Source of the DNA: Pontibacter chinhatensis
GTDB taxonomy: Bacteria; Bacteroidota; Bacteroidia; Cytophagales; Hymenobacteraceae
NCBI RefSeq assembly: GCF_900113285.1
Contig: NZ_FOOT01000009.1
Span: forward strand, 1 to 64,000
DNA: 64,000 bases
Reading direction: 5' to 3'
Shown here: positions 16,963-25,865 of the stretch, in pieces
How the letters are laid out: the number at the start of each line of letters is the position of its first letter
Numbering within the stretch: the first letter of the stretch is position 1
Program-made: the position numbers and the translations under genes
The notes under the pieces: model-generated
What the model was told of the DNA's origin: nothing
Database searches by the model: none
What the model saw: the letters and a program-made list of their open reading frames with translations, nothing else

Positions 16963-17190
16963 AGCATTTAATGTTTGTTATACATGTTTGTTTAGCATTG
17001 ATTCTACGGACTATTTAGAAAAAAGTATAATTTATGAGCCTTATTTTGCCTTCCCATACTTTGGGGGCGCCTTTAAGGCCCGTTTGCCGTCGCTGATGAA
17101 AAGTAGGGTAAGTATAGAATTGTACTGCCGTGGGACCAAACCTTTAGGCATTGGGGTGGTTAAAAGAGGGAAATCGTAAACCTTTATTTA

Positions 17191-17823
17191 ATGAAAAAGC
17201 TGAAAGTATTTTACGTGCAGGATGCCTTGTGCGGCTGGTGTTACGGCATGAGCCCGGTTATCTCGCGCCTGTTCGAGGAGCAGAAGTATGACATGGAGGT
17301 GCTGAGCGGGGGGATGATCCGTGGCAGTAACGTACGGCCCATAAAAGGCATGGCCGAATACATAAAGCAAGTAGCGCCAAGGCTGGAGGAAACAACCGGC
17401 GTGAAACTGACAGAAGTATACCATCGCGAGATTCTGGACAAGGGCACTTACATGAGCAACTCTGAACCTCCTGCTGTAGCCATGGCCATACTGAAAGAGC
17501 AGTTTCCGGAGCAGCAGGCATCTTTGGCGGCGGCCATACAAAAGCTGCACTTTGTGGAAGGCCTGGATTTGAATGAGGTGGAAACCTACCTGCCGGTGGT
17601 GCGGGAGTTCAGAGCCAATGAGGAAGACTTCAAGAGGAAATTTGCAGACGAGAGCTACCTGAAGAAGGCGCAGGAGGAGTTTAAGCTGGTAGAGAACTGG
17701 GGGATAAGCGGGTTTCCGGCTGTGATATGCCAGAACGGAGAGAAGCTGTACCTGGTGGCGCGGGGATACCAGCCCTATGAGCAGCTAAGTGCCACCCTGC
17801 AAAAGCTGGAGCAAGAGGCTTAA
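17191..17823 (+). CDS. DsbA family oxidoreductase
   Basis: A 210-residue thioredoxin-fold protein with an N-terminal CGWCYG active site (Cys14 and Cys17) right after the first strand, an inserted helical domain (about residues 45-160) and a late cis-proline motif GFPAV (about residue 176). This layout fits the FrnE-like branch of the DsbA family. No signal peptide is present, so it is probably cytoplasmic. It may act as a disulfide reductase or isomerase; the substrates are unknown. It converges with the hypothetical gene at 17836. Confidence 0.88.
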   Translation: MKKLKVFYVQDALCGWCYGMSPVISRLFEEQKYDMEVLSGGMIRGSNVRPIKGMAEYIKQVAPRLEETTGVKLTEVYHREILDKGTYMSNSEPPAVAMAILKEQFPEQQASLAAAIQKLHFVEGLDLNEVETYLPVVREFRANEEDFKRKFADESYLKKAQEEFKLVENWGISGFPAVICQNGEKLYLVARGYQPYEQLSATLQKLEQEA

Positions 17824-17835
17824 AAAAACAGCGAA

Positions 17836-18246
17836 CTAGTGCCTTTCTTTTCCGGTAATGAGCCAGTCGTAAGCTGAGGTTAGATCGTCGAATACACGCA
17901 TCTCGAAAGGGAAAACGGTGTTCTTGTTGTTTTCGAGGAAGCGGTGTATCTGCCGCTCCGCTACAGGGTCGAAGGAGTTGATGAAGGCGAAGCGTTTAAG
18001 CGGAAGCCTGAGAAACTTCTCCAGGTACTCGTTCAAGGTCCAGCGGTTGTCCTCTACAGGCATAGGGGGCAGCAGGCGCCGGTCTGCAATGGCGTAAGGT
18101 ATGCGCATTTCCTCTATCAGGTGCAGGAACTGCATGAGTGTATTACGGTATTCCTGGCTGCTGCATGGCCCATACCATTGGCTTACCACAACATTGTGGG
18201 CTGGGTAGTGCTCGAGATGGTGAAACGGGGTAGAGGATAGAACCAT
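17836..18246 (-). CDS. Hypothetical protein, possible STAS/SpoIIAA-like fold
   Basis: A 136-residue soluble protein. The pattern of an early strand pair (HNVVVSQWYGPCSSQEYRNT), a helix, a strand (PYAIADRRLL), then KRFAFINSFDP and a last FPFEMRVFDDLTSAYDWL resembles the SpoIIAA-like or STAS-like domain proteins common in this family of bacteria. That is a fold guess, not a family assignment. No signal peptide or catalytic motif is seen, and no neighbour indicates a role. Confidence 0.6.
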   Translation of the reverse strand: MVLSSTPFHHLEHYPAHNVVVSQWYGPCSSQEYRNTLMQFLHLIEEMRIPYAIADRRLLPPMPVEDNRWTLNEYLEKFLRLPLKRFAFINSFDPVAERQIHRFLENNKNTVFPFEMRVFDDLTSAYDWLITGKERH

Positions 18247-18383
18247 AGGCCACTGTTTAAGAGTGTACGCTTACATCTTCTAATGTTAAAAAATTGTACA
18301 CTTAAATACAAGAGGAACCCGGCAGGAATTAATAAAAAATTATATATAAAAAACCCTATATAAATGTGCCTCTACGGTAAGCC

Positions 18384-18419
18384 TGGCGCCCCGGCTGCAT
18401 AACAAAAGCTGGGGCGCCA
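18384..18419. terminator. Strong hairpin downstream of the acidic small protein gene
   Basis: A 13-bp stem (TGGCGCCCCGGCT with AGCTGGGGCGCCA, one wobble pair) closes a 10-base loop, 17 bases after the stop of the minus-strand gene 18436-18672. There is no T tract on either side, so it is a non-canonical terminator or an mRNA 3'-end stabiliser. Confidence 0.5.
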
Positions 18420-18435
18420 TCTGTTGGCTTTGCCG

Positions 18436-18672
18436 CTACTTAGTGCGTAGGTTGTTGGCGTTGCTGCCATCCAGCTCGCGGGTATCTTCCTCGTCTTTAG
18501 CGGCCACGTTGCCGCCTTCTTCCTTGCCTTCCGGTTCGTTCTCGAAAATATCTACCGATTTAATTTTTACTTCGTCCTTCTTCACGCCCTCCAGCGGCTC
18601 GGGGTTCTCGTCAGGCAGGCGCTTGCTCTCATCGGCGTTCGTAATGATATCGTCTTCTTTTGGTGTGTCCAT
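18436..18672 (-). CDS. Small acidic hypothetical protein
   Basis: A 78-residue, very acidic, probably disordered protein starting MDTPKEDDIITNADES. I chose this ATG because the possible upstream extension (to 18741) reads as an AT-rich hydrophobic stretch unlike the rest and contains AAGTATA-type words typical of the intergenic DNA. No family was recognised. It is divergent from carB. Confidence 0.5.
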   Translation of the reverse strand: MDTPKEDDIITNADESKRLPDENPEPLEGVKKDEVKIKSVDIFENEPEGKEEGGNVAAKDEEDTRELDGSNANNLRTK

Positions 18673-18895
18673 AAGTATAAAAATATAGGTTATACTTATA
18701 GGTACGCAGAAGGCCGTTTTAGTTTGGCTGCTGCGATTCATTTAAGGGAAAAACCCGCAGCAGCGGCTTTTTTAGGGCAAAACAAGGGCTATTTATACTA
18801 AAGCAGCGCCACAAATCAGTGCAACCAAACAGCGCTCCGCGAACCGGCAACATGCTTCTCGTCAGAAATTAAATCGCGCCGAAGTATATTTTTAC

Positions 18896-18927
18896 GTTGC
18901 GAGCCCCAACATTTCGCCGTAACTTTG
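18896..18927 (+). promoter_or_regulatory. Promoter of carB
   Basis: A GTTG at 18896-18899 and TAACTTTG at 18920-18927 lie 20 bases apart, which fits the Bacteroidota -33/-7 pair (TTTG and TAnnTTTG). Transcription would start near 18932, giving a short leader before the carB ATG at 18951. Confidence 0.6.
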
Positions 18928-18950
18928 GGCAATTTATACATACCAACCCA

Positions 18951-21764
18951 ATGCCTAAAGACACTTCGATAAAATCAGTTCTCATTATAGGCTCCGGTCC
19001 CATCGTTATCGGGCAGGCCTGCGAATTCGACTACTCTGGCTCCCAAGCCGCCCGTTCCCTGAGGGAAGAGGGTATAGAGGTAACGCTCATCAACTCCAAC
19101 CCGGCTACCATTATGACCGACCCGGTTACGGCGGACAATGTGTACCTGAAGCCCCTGGAGAAGAAGTATATTGTTGAGATTCTTGAGAAGCATAAGATTG
19201 ACGCCGTTCTGCCTACCATGGGCGGACAAACTGCCCTGAACCTGGCCATCGAGTGTGATAAGGCTGGTATCTGGGAAAAGTATGGCGTACGCATTATCGG
19301 TGTGGACATCAAGGCCATCGAAACGACCGAGGACCGCGAGGCGTTCCGCCTGAAAATGCTGGAGCTCGGCGTAAATGTTTGCAAGGGAGAAACGGCTACC
19401 TCTTTCCTGGAAGGCAAGGAGATAGCCCAGGAAATTGGCTTTCCGCTGGTAATTCGCCCTTCGTTTACCCTTGGTGGTACGGGGGGCGGTTTTGTTAATA
19501 CCCCTGATGAGTTCGATGCGGCCCTTACGCGCGGCCTGCACGCTTCGCCGACGCACGAGGTACTCATCGAGCAAAGCATCCTTGGCTGGAAAGAGTATGA
19601 ACTGGAACTCCTGCGCGATAACCTGGGCAACGTGATCATCATCTGCTCTATCGAGAACTTCGACCCGATGGGCATCCACACCGGCGATTCCATCACTGTG
19701 GCCCCGGCCATGACGCTGCCAGACACGGTGTACCAGCACATGCGCGACCTGGCGATCAAAATGATGAACGGCATCGGGCAGTTTGCCGGTGGCTGTAACG
19801 TGCAGTTCTCGGTTAACCCCGACGACGACACCATCATCGCCATCGAGATCAACCCGCGCGTGTCCCGCTCTTCGGCCCTGGCCTCTAAGGCAACCGGTTA
19901 CCCCATCGCGAAAATCGCGGCCAAACTGGCCATCGGCTATAACCTGGATGAGCTGAAGAACGCCATCACCAAAACCACATCCGCCTACTTCGAGCCTGCC
20001 CTGGACTATGTAATTGTGAAAATTCCGCGCTGGAACTTCGACAAGTTCCCGGGTGTGAACCGCACGCTGGGCCTGCAGATGAAGTCTGTGGGAGAGGTAA
20101 TGGGCATCGGCCGTACCTTCCAGGAGGCGCTGCAGAAGGCCTGCCAGAGCCTGGAGATCAAGCGCAACGGCATCGGGGCGGACGGGAAAGAGAAGACAGA
20201 CTACAACGAGCTGATTGACAGCCTGAAAAACCCAAGCTGGAACCGCCTGTTCAGCGTGAAAGACGCCATGCGCATCGGCATCCCGACCAGCACCATCCAG
20301 AAACTGACCAAGATCGACCCATGGTTCCTGGCGCAGATTGAGGAGCTGGACCAGATGGAGAAGGAGATAGAGAAGTATAGCCTGGCTACCATCCCGGCCG
20401 AGTTGCTGCGCGACGCCAAGATAAAAGGCTACGCCGACCGCCAGATTGCGCACCTGCTGCGCTGCCTGGAGAGCGAGGTGTTTAACAAGCGCCAGGATCT
20501 TGGCATCAGACGCGTGTACAAGATGGTGGATACCTGTGCCGCCGAGTTTGAGGCGAGCACCCCGTACTACTACAGCACCTTTGAGGGCGAGAACGAGAGC
20601 ACAGTATCTGATAAGAAAAAAGTAGTGGTGCTTGGCTCCGGACCAAACCGTATCGGGCAGGGCATAGAGTTCGACTACAGCTGCGTGCACGGTGTGCTGG
20701 CGGCCAAAGAACTGGGCTACGAGACCATCATGATCAACTGTAACCCTGAGACGGTAAGTACAGACTTCGACATCTCGGACAAGTTATACTTTGAGCCGGT
20801 GTTCTGGGAGCACATCTACGAGATTATACTTCATGAGAAGCCGGAGGGCGTGATCGTGCAGTTGGGTGGCCAGACGGCCCTGAAGCTGGCCGAGAAGCTT
20901 GACCGCTACGGCATTAAGGTGATGGGTACGAGCTACCAGGCCCTGGACCTGGCCGAAGACCGTGGTTCCTTCTCCTCGCTGCTGCGTGACCTGAGCATTC
21001 CTTACCCGCCGTTTGCTGTAATCGAGTCAGCAGAAGAGGCGCTGGAAATGTGCAAGGAGCTGAAGTTCCCGCTGCTGGTGCGCCCAAGCTACGTACTGGG
21101 TGGCCAGAACATGAAAATTGTGATTAACGAGAAAGAGCTGGAGGCCCACGTAATCGACCTGCTGAAGGACCACCCGGGCAACAAGGTGCTGCTTGACCAC
21201 TTCCTTGACAACGCCATTGAGGCCGAGGCTGACGCCATTTGCGACGGCGAGGACGTGTACATCTGCGGCATCATGGAGCACATCGAGCCGGCGGGCATCC
21301 ACTCCGGCGACTCTTACGCCGTGCTGCCTCCGTTTGACCTGAGCGAGAACGTGATGCAGCAGATCGAAAGTCACACGAAGAAAATAGCCGTGGCGATGGG
21401 CACGGTGGGTGTTATCAACATTCAGTTTGCCATCAAAAACGAGATTGTGTATGTGATTGAGGCCAACCCGCGTGCGTCCCGTACCTTCCCGTTCATTGCC
21501 AAGGCATACCGTGAGCCGTACATCAACTACGCTACCAAAATCATGCTGGGCCACGCCAAGGTGAAGGACTTTAACTTCAAGCCGTACAAGAACGGTTATG
21601 CCATTAAAGTGCCGGTGTTCTCCTACAACAAGTTCCCGGAAGTGAATAAGGAGCTTGGCCCTGAGATGAAGTCTACCGGCGAGGCCATCTACTTCATCGA
21701 CGACCTGCACGACGATTACTTCACTAAAGTATACTCTGAAAGGAATCTGTACCTGAGTAAGTAA
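18951..21764 (+). CDS. carB: Carbamoyl phosphate synthase large chain, without MGS domain
   Basis: A 937-residue CarB, the synthetase subunit that makes carbamoyl phosphate from bicarbonate, ammonia (from CarA) and two ATP, feeding arginine and pyrimidine synthesis. Two duplicated halves are visible. Each opens with a nucleotide-fold motif (VLIIGSGPIVIGQACEFDYS and VVLGSGPNRIGQGIEFDYS) and each carries an ATP-grasp domain with EINPRVSRSSALASK or EANPRASRTFPFIAK. The protein stops after the second ATP-grasp region; the C-terminal MGS-like regulatory domain of about 135 residues found in E. coli (1073 residues) is absent. This length is, as far as I know, usual in this phylum. I chose ATG 18951 because MPKDTSIKSVLIIG matches CarB starts. 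carA is not next to it. Confidence 0.97.
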   Translation: MPKDTSIKSVLIIGSGPIVIGQACEFDYSGSQAARSLREEGIEVTLINSNPATIMTDPVTADNVYLKPLEKKYIVEILEKHKIDAVLPTMGGQTALNLAIECDKAGIWEKYGVRIIGVDIKAIETTEDREAFRLKMLELGVNVCKGETATSFLEGKEIAQEIGFPLVIRPSFTLGGTGGGFVNTPDEFDAALTRGLHASPTHEVLIEQSILGWKEYELELLRDNLGNVIIICSIENFDPMGIHTGDSITVAPAMTLPDTVYQHMRDLAIKMMNGIGQFAGGCNVQFSVNPDDDTIIAIEINPRVSRSSALASKATGYPIAKIAAKLAIGYNLDELKNAITKTTSAYFEPALDYVIVKIPRWNFDKFPGVNRTLGLQMKSVGEVMGIGRTFQEALQKACQSLEIKRNGIGADGKEKTDYNELIDSLKNPSWNRLFSVKDAMRIGIPTSTIQKLTKIDPWFLAQIEELDQMEKEIEKYSLATIPAELLRDAKIKGYADRQIAHLLRCLESEVFNKRQDLGIRRVYKMVDTCAAEFEASTPYYYSTFEGENESTVSDKKKVVVLGSGPNRIGQGIEFDYSCVHGVLAAKELGYETIMINCNPETVSTDFDISDKLYFEPVFWEHIYEIILHEKPEGVIVQLGGQTALKLAEKLDRYGIKVMGTSYQALDLAEDRGSFSSLLRDLSIPYPPFAVIESAEEALEMCKELKFPLLVRPSYVLGGQNMKIVINEKELEAHVIDLLKDHPGNKVLLDHFLDNAIEAEADAICDGEDVYICGIMEHIEPAGIHSGDSYAVLPPFDLSENVMQQIESHTKKIAVAMGTVGVINIQFAIKNEIVYVIEANPRASRTFPFIAKAYREPYINYATKIMLGHAKVKDFNFKPYKNGYAIKVPVFSYNKFPEVNKELGPEMKSTGEAIYFIDDLHDDYFTKVYSERNLYLSK

Positions 21765-21780
21765 GAAGTATAGAATTATA

Positions 21781-21816
21781 AAAAAGCCCTTCCTTGGAAA
21801 CAGGGGAGGGCTTTTT
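21781..21816 (+). terminator. Terminator after carB
   Basis: AAAAAGCCCTTCC and GGGGAGGGCTTTTT form a hairpin with one mismatch or bulge and a T run, starting 17 bases after the carB stop codon. Confidence 0.85.
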
Positions 21817-21949
21817 GTTTTTGGGCTGGGCTTATAGTTTGCTGGAGAAGTATAAACCGCAGCACTACGCTCACTCTTTCGCCTGAAGACCTCGCGCCGT
21901 CCCAAGGTCTTGCGAGCGTCTGGCTTTGGCTATACCTTATACTCTGTCT

Positions 21950-22140
21950 GAATCAGGATTTGCAGGATTTAGGGATGAGCAGGATTTCTGCAGTACCGGG
22001 TCCAACCACCCCTGGCCCCTCCTTGTCTAAGGCGGGGAGTCTGTAGTTACTAATGCTGAAGTATAAGTTCTATAGTTTCTATCTGCACAAAGTATAAACC
22101 CACCCCAGCCCCTCCGAGGAGGGGAATTATACTTGCCACT
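21950..22140. repeat. Mosaic intergenic repeat modules
   Basis: The segment holds, in order, a module close to AATCAGGATTTGCAGGATT, a module with CCAACCACCCCTGGCCCCTC and GGCGGGGAGTCTGTAG, and a module with CCCAGCCCCTCCGAGGAG followed by GGGAATTATACTTG. The same modules, in either orientation and different combinations, recur at 25700-25800, 28970-29085, 33320-33490 and 34700-34800. They do not look coding. This is a dispersed non-coding repeat family of the genome. Confidence 0.75.
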
Positions 22141-22144
22141 TTCT

Positions 22145-22250
22145 CTGTCATCTCGAGCTGCGCGAGAGATCTAGCGGTAATTCTAATCAGATCTCTCACA
22201 GCTACGCTGGCTCTCTTCGGCTCTCGCCTCAAGAGTGTTCGAGATGACAG
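22145..22250. repeat. Palindromic element with 12-bp terminal inverted repeats, copy 1
   Basis: CTGTCATCTCGA at the left end and TCGAGATGACAG at the right end are perfect inverted repeats. Inside lies a second inverted pair (GAGAGATCT and AGATCTCTC). A shorter relative sits at 33504-33573. The layout is that of a REP-like or small MITE-like element; no transposase is linked to it here. Confidence 0.75.
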
Positions 22251-22790
22251 AAAGCTCAAGCTATCGAACCTGTTCCCAGCCTTTGGGTTGAGCGCCTTGT
22301 GAGATCCGGTGCCCGTCAAGGGCATGCCGAGCGCGAGCGAGGCAAGGAGGGAACACAGCGCGATGCCCGAAGGCGAGGCCTCCCGGCCTGGGAGGGCACC
22401 AAAGCTAGAGATACAACAGTAGCTTATGTAAGCTTGGAGGATGAGCGGCAGCTAGAAAGGATAGCTTGCTTCAAGAGGAAGGAAGCGTGAGCTATGGAGG
22501 TATAGCCAAAGTATAAAGTATGGCTTTTCAAGCCAGTCGAGGCACAGACTCGACCCAATAATAAGATACAAGTCTGAAGACTTGCGCCAGATAAGTATAA
22601 AAGTATAGCCAAAGTATAAAGTATAACTCCTGCTTCGGAACAAACCCGGAGAAGCCGGAATTTTAGTAATTTCCTCCTTATCTTTGCACTAACCGTCAAA
22701 AAGTCAGGCAACAAAAGGCTGGCAAGAGAGTTGTATTAAGGAATAGGTACTGTTTTTGCGGTACGCATCACCAAAAGACAAAGCTTTACG
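22251..22790. other. Gene-free stretch before the DUF4834 gene
   Basis: This stretch holds GC-rich non-coding sequence up to about 22400, a 22-base direct repeat at 22500-22521 and 22603-22624 that contains two AAGTATA-type words, and a TATCTTTG promoter-like box at 22679-22686. The box lies about 105 bases before the next start codon, which leaves room for a leader. I see no gene or structured RNA that I can name. Confidence 0.5.
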
Positions 22791-23072
22791 ATGATCAAAT
22801 TCATATTTACCACGTTACTCATTATTTTCTTCATCCGCCTGGTAGCACCAACCCTGTTCAGGTGGCTGCTGGGGATGTTTATCCGGAAAAAAATGCGCAA
22901 CGGGACCTTTTTCTACACCAACATGCACCAGCAGCAACAGGCCCAACAGCAGCAAAGCCAGAACGGCAATGGGCGCGCAAAAGGTGATATCAAGATCGAC
23001 TACATTCCGGAGCAGCCAAAGGGCAAGACTTTCAACGGCGGCGAGTACGTGGATTATGAAGAAGTAAAATAA
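22791..23072 (+). CDS. DUF4834 family small membrane protein
   Basis: A 93-residue protein with an N-terminal hydrophobic segment (about residues 3-30, IKFIFTTLLIIFFIRLVAP), then a basic patch, a Gln-rich run and the end motif GEYVDYEEVK, which fits the DUF4834 family found in Bacteroidota next to YfhO-type genes. The function is unknown. It is 42 bases upstream of the YfhO gene on the same strand and probably shares its transcript. Confidence 0.75.
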   Translation: MIKFIFTTLLIIFFIRLVAPTLFRWLLGMFIRKKMRNGTFFYTNMHQQQQAQQQQSQNGNGRAKGDIKIDYIPEQPKGKTFNGGEYVDYEEVK

Positions 23073-23079
23073 AACTACT

Positions 23080-23113
23080 ATCTTTCAAGCTCTATTCCGG
23101 GTTTTTGAAAGAT
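23080..23113 (+). promoter_or_regulatory. Hairpin immediately before the YfhO start codon
   Basis: ATCTTTCAA and TTGAAAGAT form a perfect 9-bp inverted repeat with a 16-base loop. The right arm ends one base before the ATG. It could hide or shape the translation start, or bind a regulator. Confidence 0.5.
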
Positions 23114-23114
23114 T

Positions 23115-25571
23115 ATGACAACTTCCTTCAACTTTAAGCGCGATGTGCTGCCACACGCCATCGCGGTACTTATTTTCCTCTTCCTGACGGCGGTATACTT
23201 CTCGCCGGTCCTGTTTCAGGACAAAGGCCTTGCCCAGCACGATATTCTGCAGTTTAAAGGCGGCGCCAAGGAGATTCAGGATTACCGTGAGCGCACCGGC
23301 GAGGAAGCCCTCTGGACCAACTCCATGTTCGGGGGCATGCCGGCGTACCTCATCCAAACCAAGTTTCCCGGCGACTGGTCGGGCTACATCCACAAAGTAC
23401 TGACGTTTGACCTGCCTGCCCTGGCGGGTAACATTTTCATCACGCTGATTTGCGCCTACATCCTGCTGGTAGCCATGGGCATGAGCTCCTGGCTGGCCAT
23501 TATAGGCGCGGTGGCGTTCTCCTTTACTTCTTACAACCTCATTATCCTGGAGGCGGGGCACAACACCAAGTCCCTGACCATTGCCTACATCCCGATGGTG
23601 CTAGCCGGCCTGATTTACGCGCTGCGCCGGAACCTCTGGATTGGGGCGGCCCTGTTTGCGGTGGGTTTAACCATGAACCTGCACTTTAACCACTTGCAGA
23701 TGACCTATTACATGCTGCTGCTGGTGCTGGTGTTTGCCGTAGTGGAAATTATCTATGCCTTTAAGCATGGCACCTTTGCCGAGCTGCTGAAGCGCGGTGT
23801 GGTGCTGCTGGTGGCTGCCATTCTTGCCGTAGGCGTCAATTTTGGCAGACTCTATACGACCGCTGAGTATAGCGAGTACAGCATCCGGGGTAAATCGGAG
23901 CTAACGCAGCCAAACAGCGGCGATGGCGTAGGCACCGGCCTGGACCGTGAGTACGCCTTCAACTGGAGCTACGGCGTGAGCGAAACCATGACCCTGCTGA
24001 TTCCGGACTTCTACGGGGGCAGCAGCAGCGCTCCGCTCGACACGGACTCTGAGACCTATAACGCCTTCCTGAAAATGGGAGCCGCCCCGGCACAGGCCGA
24101 GCAACTGGTACAGCAGGGCCTGCCGATGTACTGGGGGCCGCAACCGATGACGAGCGGCCCGGTTTACGTGGGTGCCGTGGTGATATTCCTGTTTGTGCTG
24201 GGCATGTTTATCGTAGACCGCCGCTGGACAAGCTGGCTGGTAGCCGGAACCATACTTTCCATCGTGCTGGCATGGGGCAAGAACTTTGAGGCCTTCAACT
24301 ACTTCATGTTCGATTACTTCCCGCTCTACAACAAGTTCCGGGCAGTGTCGTCGGCACTCGTAATTGCCCAGATTACCATTCCTTTCCTGGCTATACTTGC
24401 CCTCTGGAAGTTGCTGAACGAGCGCAGCCAGATAAAAGACCTAGACAAGAAACTGTTGATTTCGGGAGGCATAACGGCGGGCATCTGTTTGCTGGTGTGG
24501 CTTTTTGCCGGCACGGCCAGCTTCATGTCCGAAACCGACCAAAGACTGATACAGGCACAGTTCCCGATTGATGCCATCCGCGCCGACCGCGAAAGCATGA
24601 TGCGCTCCGATGCCTTCCGCTCGCTGGTATTTATCGTGCTGGCAGCCGGCCTGCTGTACTTCTATGTGAAGAACAAGGTATCGGCTACGGTAGCCATGGC
24701 CGGCGTGGGCATCCTGGTGCTGGTGGATCTGTGGTCAGTGGATCAGCGCTACCTGAACAACGGCGACTTTGAGCCACAGGTAGAGGCGAACTACTTCCGG
24801 CCAACCCCGGCCGACCAGGCTATCCTGCAGGATACGCAGGATCCTGCCCGAGGCCTGAGCTACCGCGTTATTTACCTGCCGAATCCGTTTAACGATGCCC
24901 GCACCTCCTACTTCCACAAGTCGGTAGGCGGCTACCATGGCGCCAAGCTGCGCCGCTACCAGGACCTGATCGACCGCCACATCTCCCAGAACAACCTGGA
25001 GGTGCTGCGTATGCTGAACACCCGTTATGCGATTACGGGCAACCAGCAGCAGCCGGTACAGCGCATTCCGGATGCCCTGGGCAATGCCTGGTTTGTGGAG
25101 GAAGTGGAGGCCGTAGAGTCGCCGGATGCCGAGCTGGATGGCCTGACGATGTTTGATGCCGGTGCCACTGCTGTGATAGACGTGAAGAAATTCCCGATAG
25201 AGCGCCGCTTCTTCAGTGCCGACAGCGCCAATATCAAGCTAACGGAGTACGAGCCAAACTACCTGAAGTATGAGTATGAGGCGGCCAAAGAAGGATTGGT
25301 GGTGTTCTCAGAAATCTACTACCCGGCAGGCTGGCAGGCGTACCTGGACGGGGAGCCGGTAGACAACATCCGCGCCAACTACGTGCTGCGCGCCATGGAA
25401 GTGCCGGCAGGCAAGCACACCATCGAGTTCAAATTTGCGCCGCAGTCGTATTACACCGGCAACACCGTATCGCTTATCTCCTCTATTATACTTGTGCTGG
25501 TAGTAGCAGGCGCTATCTTCTATGCGGTAAAGACCAAGCCGGTGGAGGAGCCGATTGTGGAGAAAGTATAG
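23115..25571 (+). CDS. YfhO family membrane protein
   Basis: An 818-residue membrane protein of the YfhO family (GT-C-like fold). About twelve hydrophobic segments occupy residues 12-540, with the early loop QHDILQFKGGAKEIQDYRER containing the acidic motif expected for a lipid-linked sugar acceptor site. The soluble C-terminal part (after about 555) includes VFSEIYYPAGWQAYLDG and ends in one last membrane segment. YfhO proteins in Gram-positives are glycosyltransferases that decorate lipoteichoic acid; the substrate in this bacterium is unknown. Confidence 0.88.
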   Translation: MTTSFNFKRDVLPHAIAVLIFLFLTAVYFSPVLFQDKGLAQHDILQFKGGAKEIQDYRERTGEEALWTNSMFGGMPAYLIQTKFPGDWSGYIHKVLTFDLPALAGNIFITLICAYILLVAMGMSSWLAIIGAVAFSFTSYNLIILEAGHNTKSLTIAYIPMVLAGLIYALRRNLWIGAALFAVGLTMNLHFNHLQMTYYMLLLVLVFAVVEIIYAFKHGTFAELLKRGVVLLVAAILAVGVNFGRLYTTAEYSEYSIRGKSELTQPNSGDGVGTGLDREYAFNWSYGVSETMTLLIPDFYGGSSSAPLDTDSETYNAFLKMGAAPAQAEQLVQQGLPMYWGPQPMTSGPVYVGAVVIFLFVLGMFIVDRRWTSWLVAGTILSIVLAWGKNFEAFNYFMFDYFPLYNKFRAVSSALVIAQITIPFLAILALWKLLNERSQIKDLDKKLLISGGITAGICLLVWLFAGTASFMSETDQRLIQAQFPIDAIRADRESMMRSDAFRSLVFIVLAAGLLYFYVKNKVSATVAMAGVGILVLVDLWSVDQRYLNNGDFEPQVEANYFRPTPADQAILQDTQDPARGLSYRVIYLPNPFNDARTSYFHKSVGGYHGAKLRRYQDLIDRHISQNNLEVLRMLNTRYAITGNQQQPVQRIPDALGNAWFVEEVEAVESPDAELDGLTMFDAGATAVIDVKKFPIERRFFSADSANIKLTEYEPNYLKYEYEAAKEGLVVFSEIYYPAGWQAYLDGEPVDNIRANYVLRAMEVPAGKHTIEFKFAPQSYYTGNTVSLISSIILVLVVAGAIFYAVKTKPVEEPIVEKV

Positions 25572-25865
25572 TTGAGTTTGGGAGTTAGAGCGTTTGGGAG
25601 TTGAGGAGTTAAAAAGTTTGGGAATTGAGGGGGCATATTTGTAGGGACAGGTCGCGACCTGTCCGCGCGAGAACTGAGGCTATAAAACTTATACTTTCGC
25701 ACCAGTAATCACAGACTCCCCGCCTTTGATAAGGAGAGGTTAGGGGTGGTTGGACCCGGTAAAGCAATCCTGGACATCCTAACATCCTGTAAATCCTGAT
25801 TCAGACGATTTATAAAGTATAGCCCTGGCTTTTGCCGGGGCTTCTTTTTTGCCAATATTGTAAGT
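25572..25865. repeat. Mosaic intergenic repeats including a 20-bp palindrome
   Basis: This 294-base gap begins with runs of a GTTTGGGAGTT-like word, then a perfect 20-bp palindrome GGACAGGTCGCGACCTGTCC at 25645-25664. A module with AGACTCCCCGCC and GGTTAGGGGTGGTTGG follows, then AATCCTGATTCAGA. The same palindrome and flanks recur at 28907-28926 and 34834-34853. No gene is seen. Confidence 0.75.

Noticed and set aside
22050-22325. 91-residue minus-strand open frame in the gap after carB
   Set aside because: It runs through the intergenic repeat modules and the inverted-repeat element, so it is translated repeat rather than a gene.
22424-22714. Minus-strand frames of about 60-96 residues before the DUF4834 gene
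   Set aside because: They consist of translated AAGTATA-rich direct repeats (ILYFGYT-like text twice) with no family resemblance.
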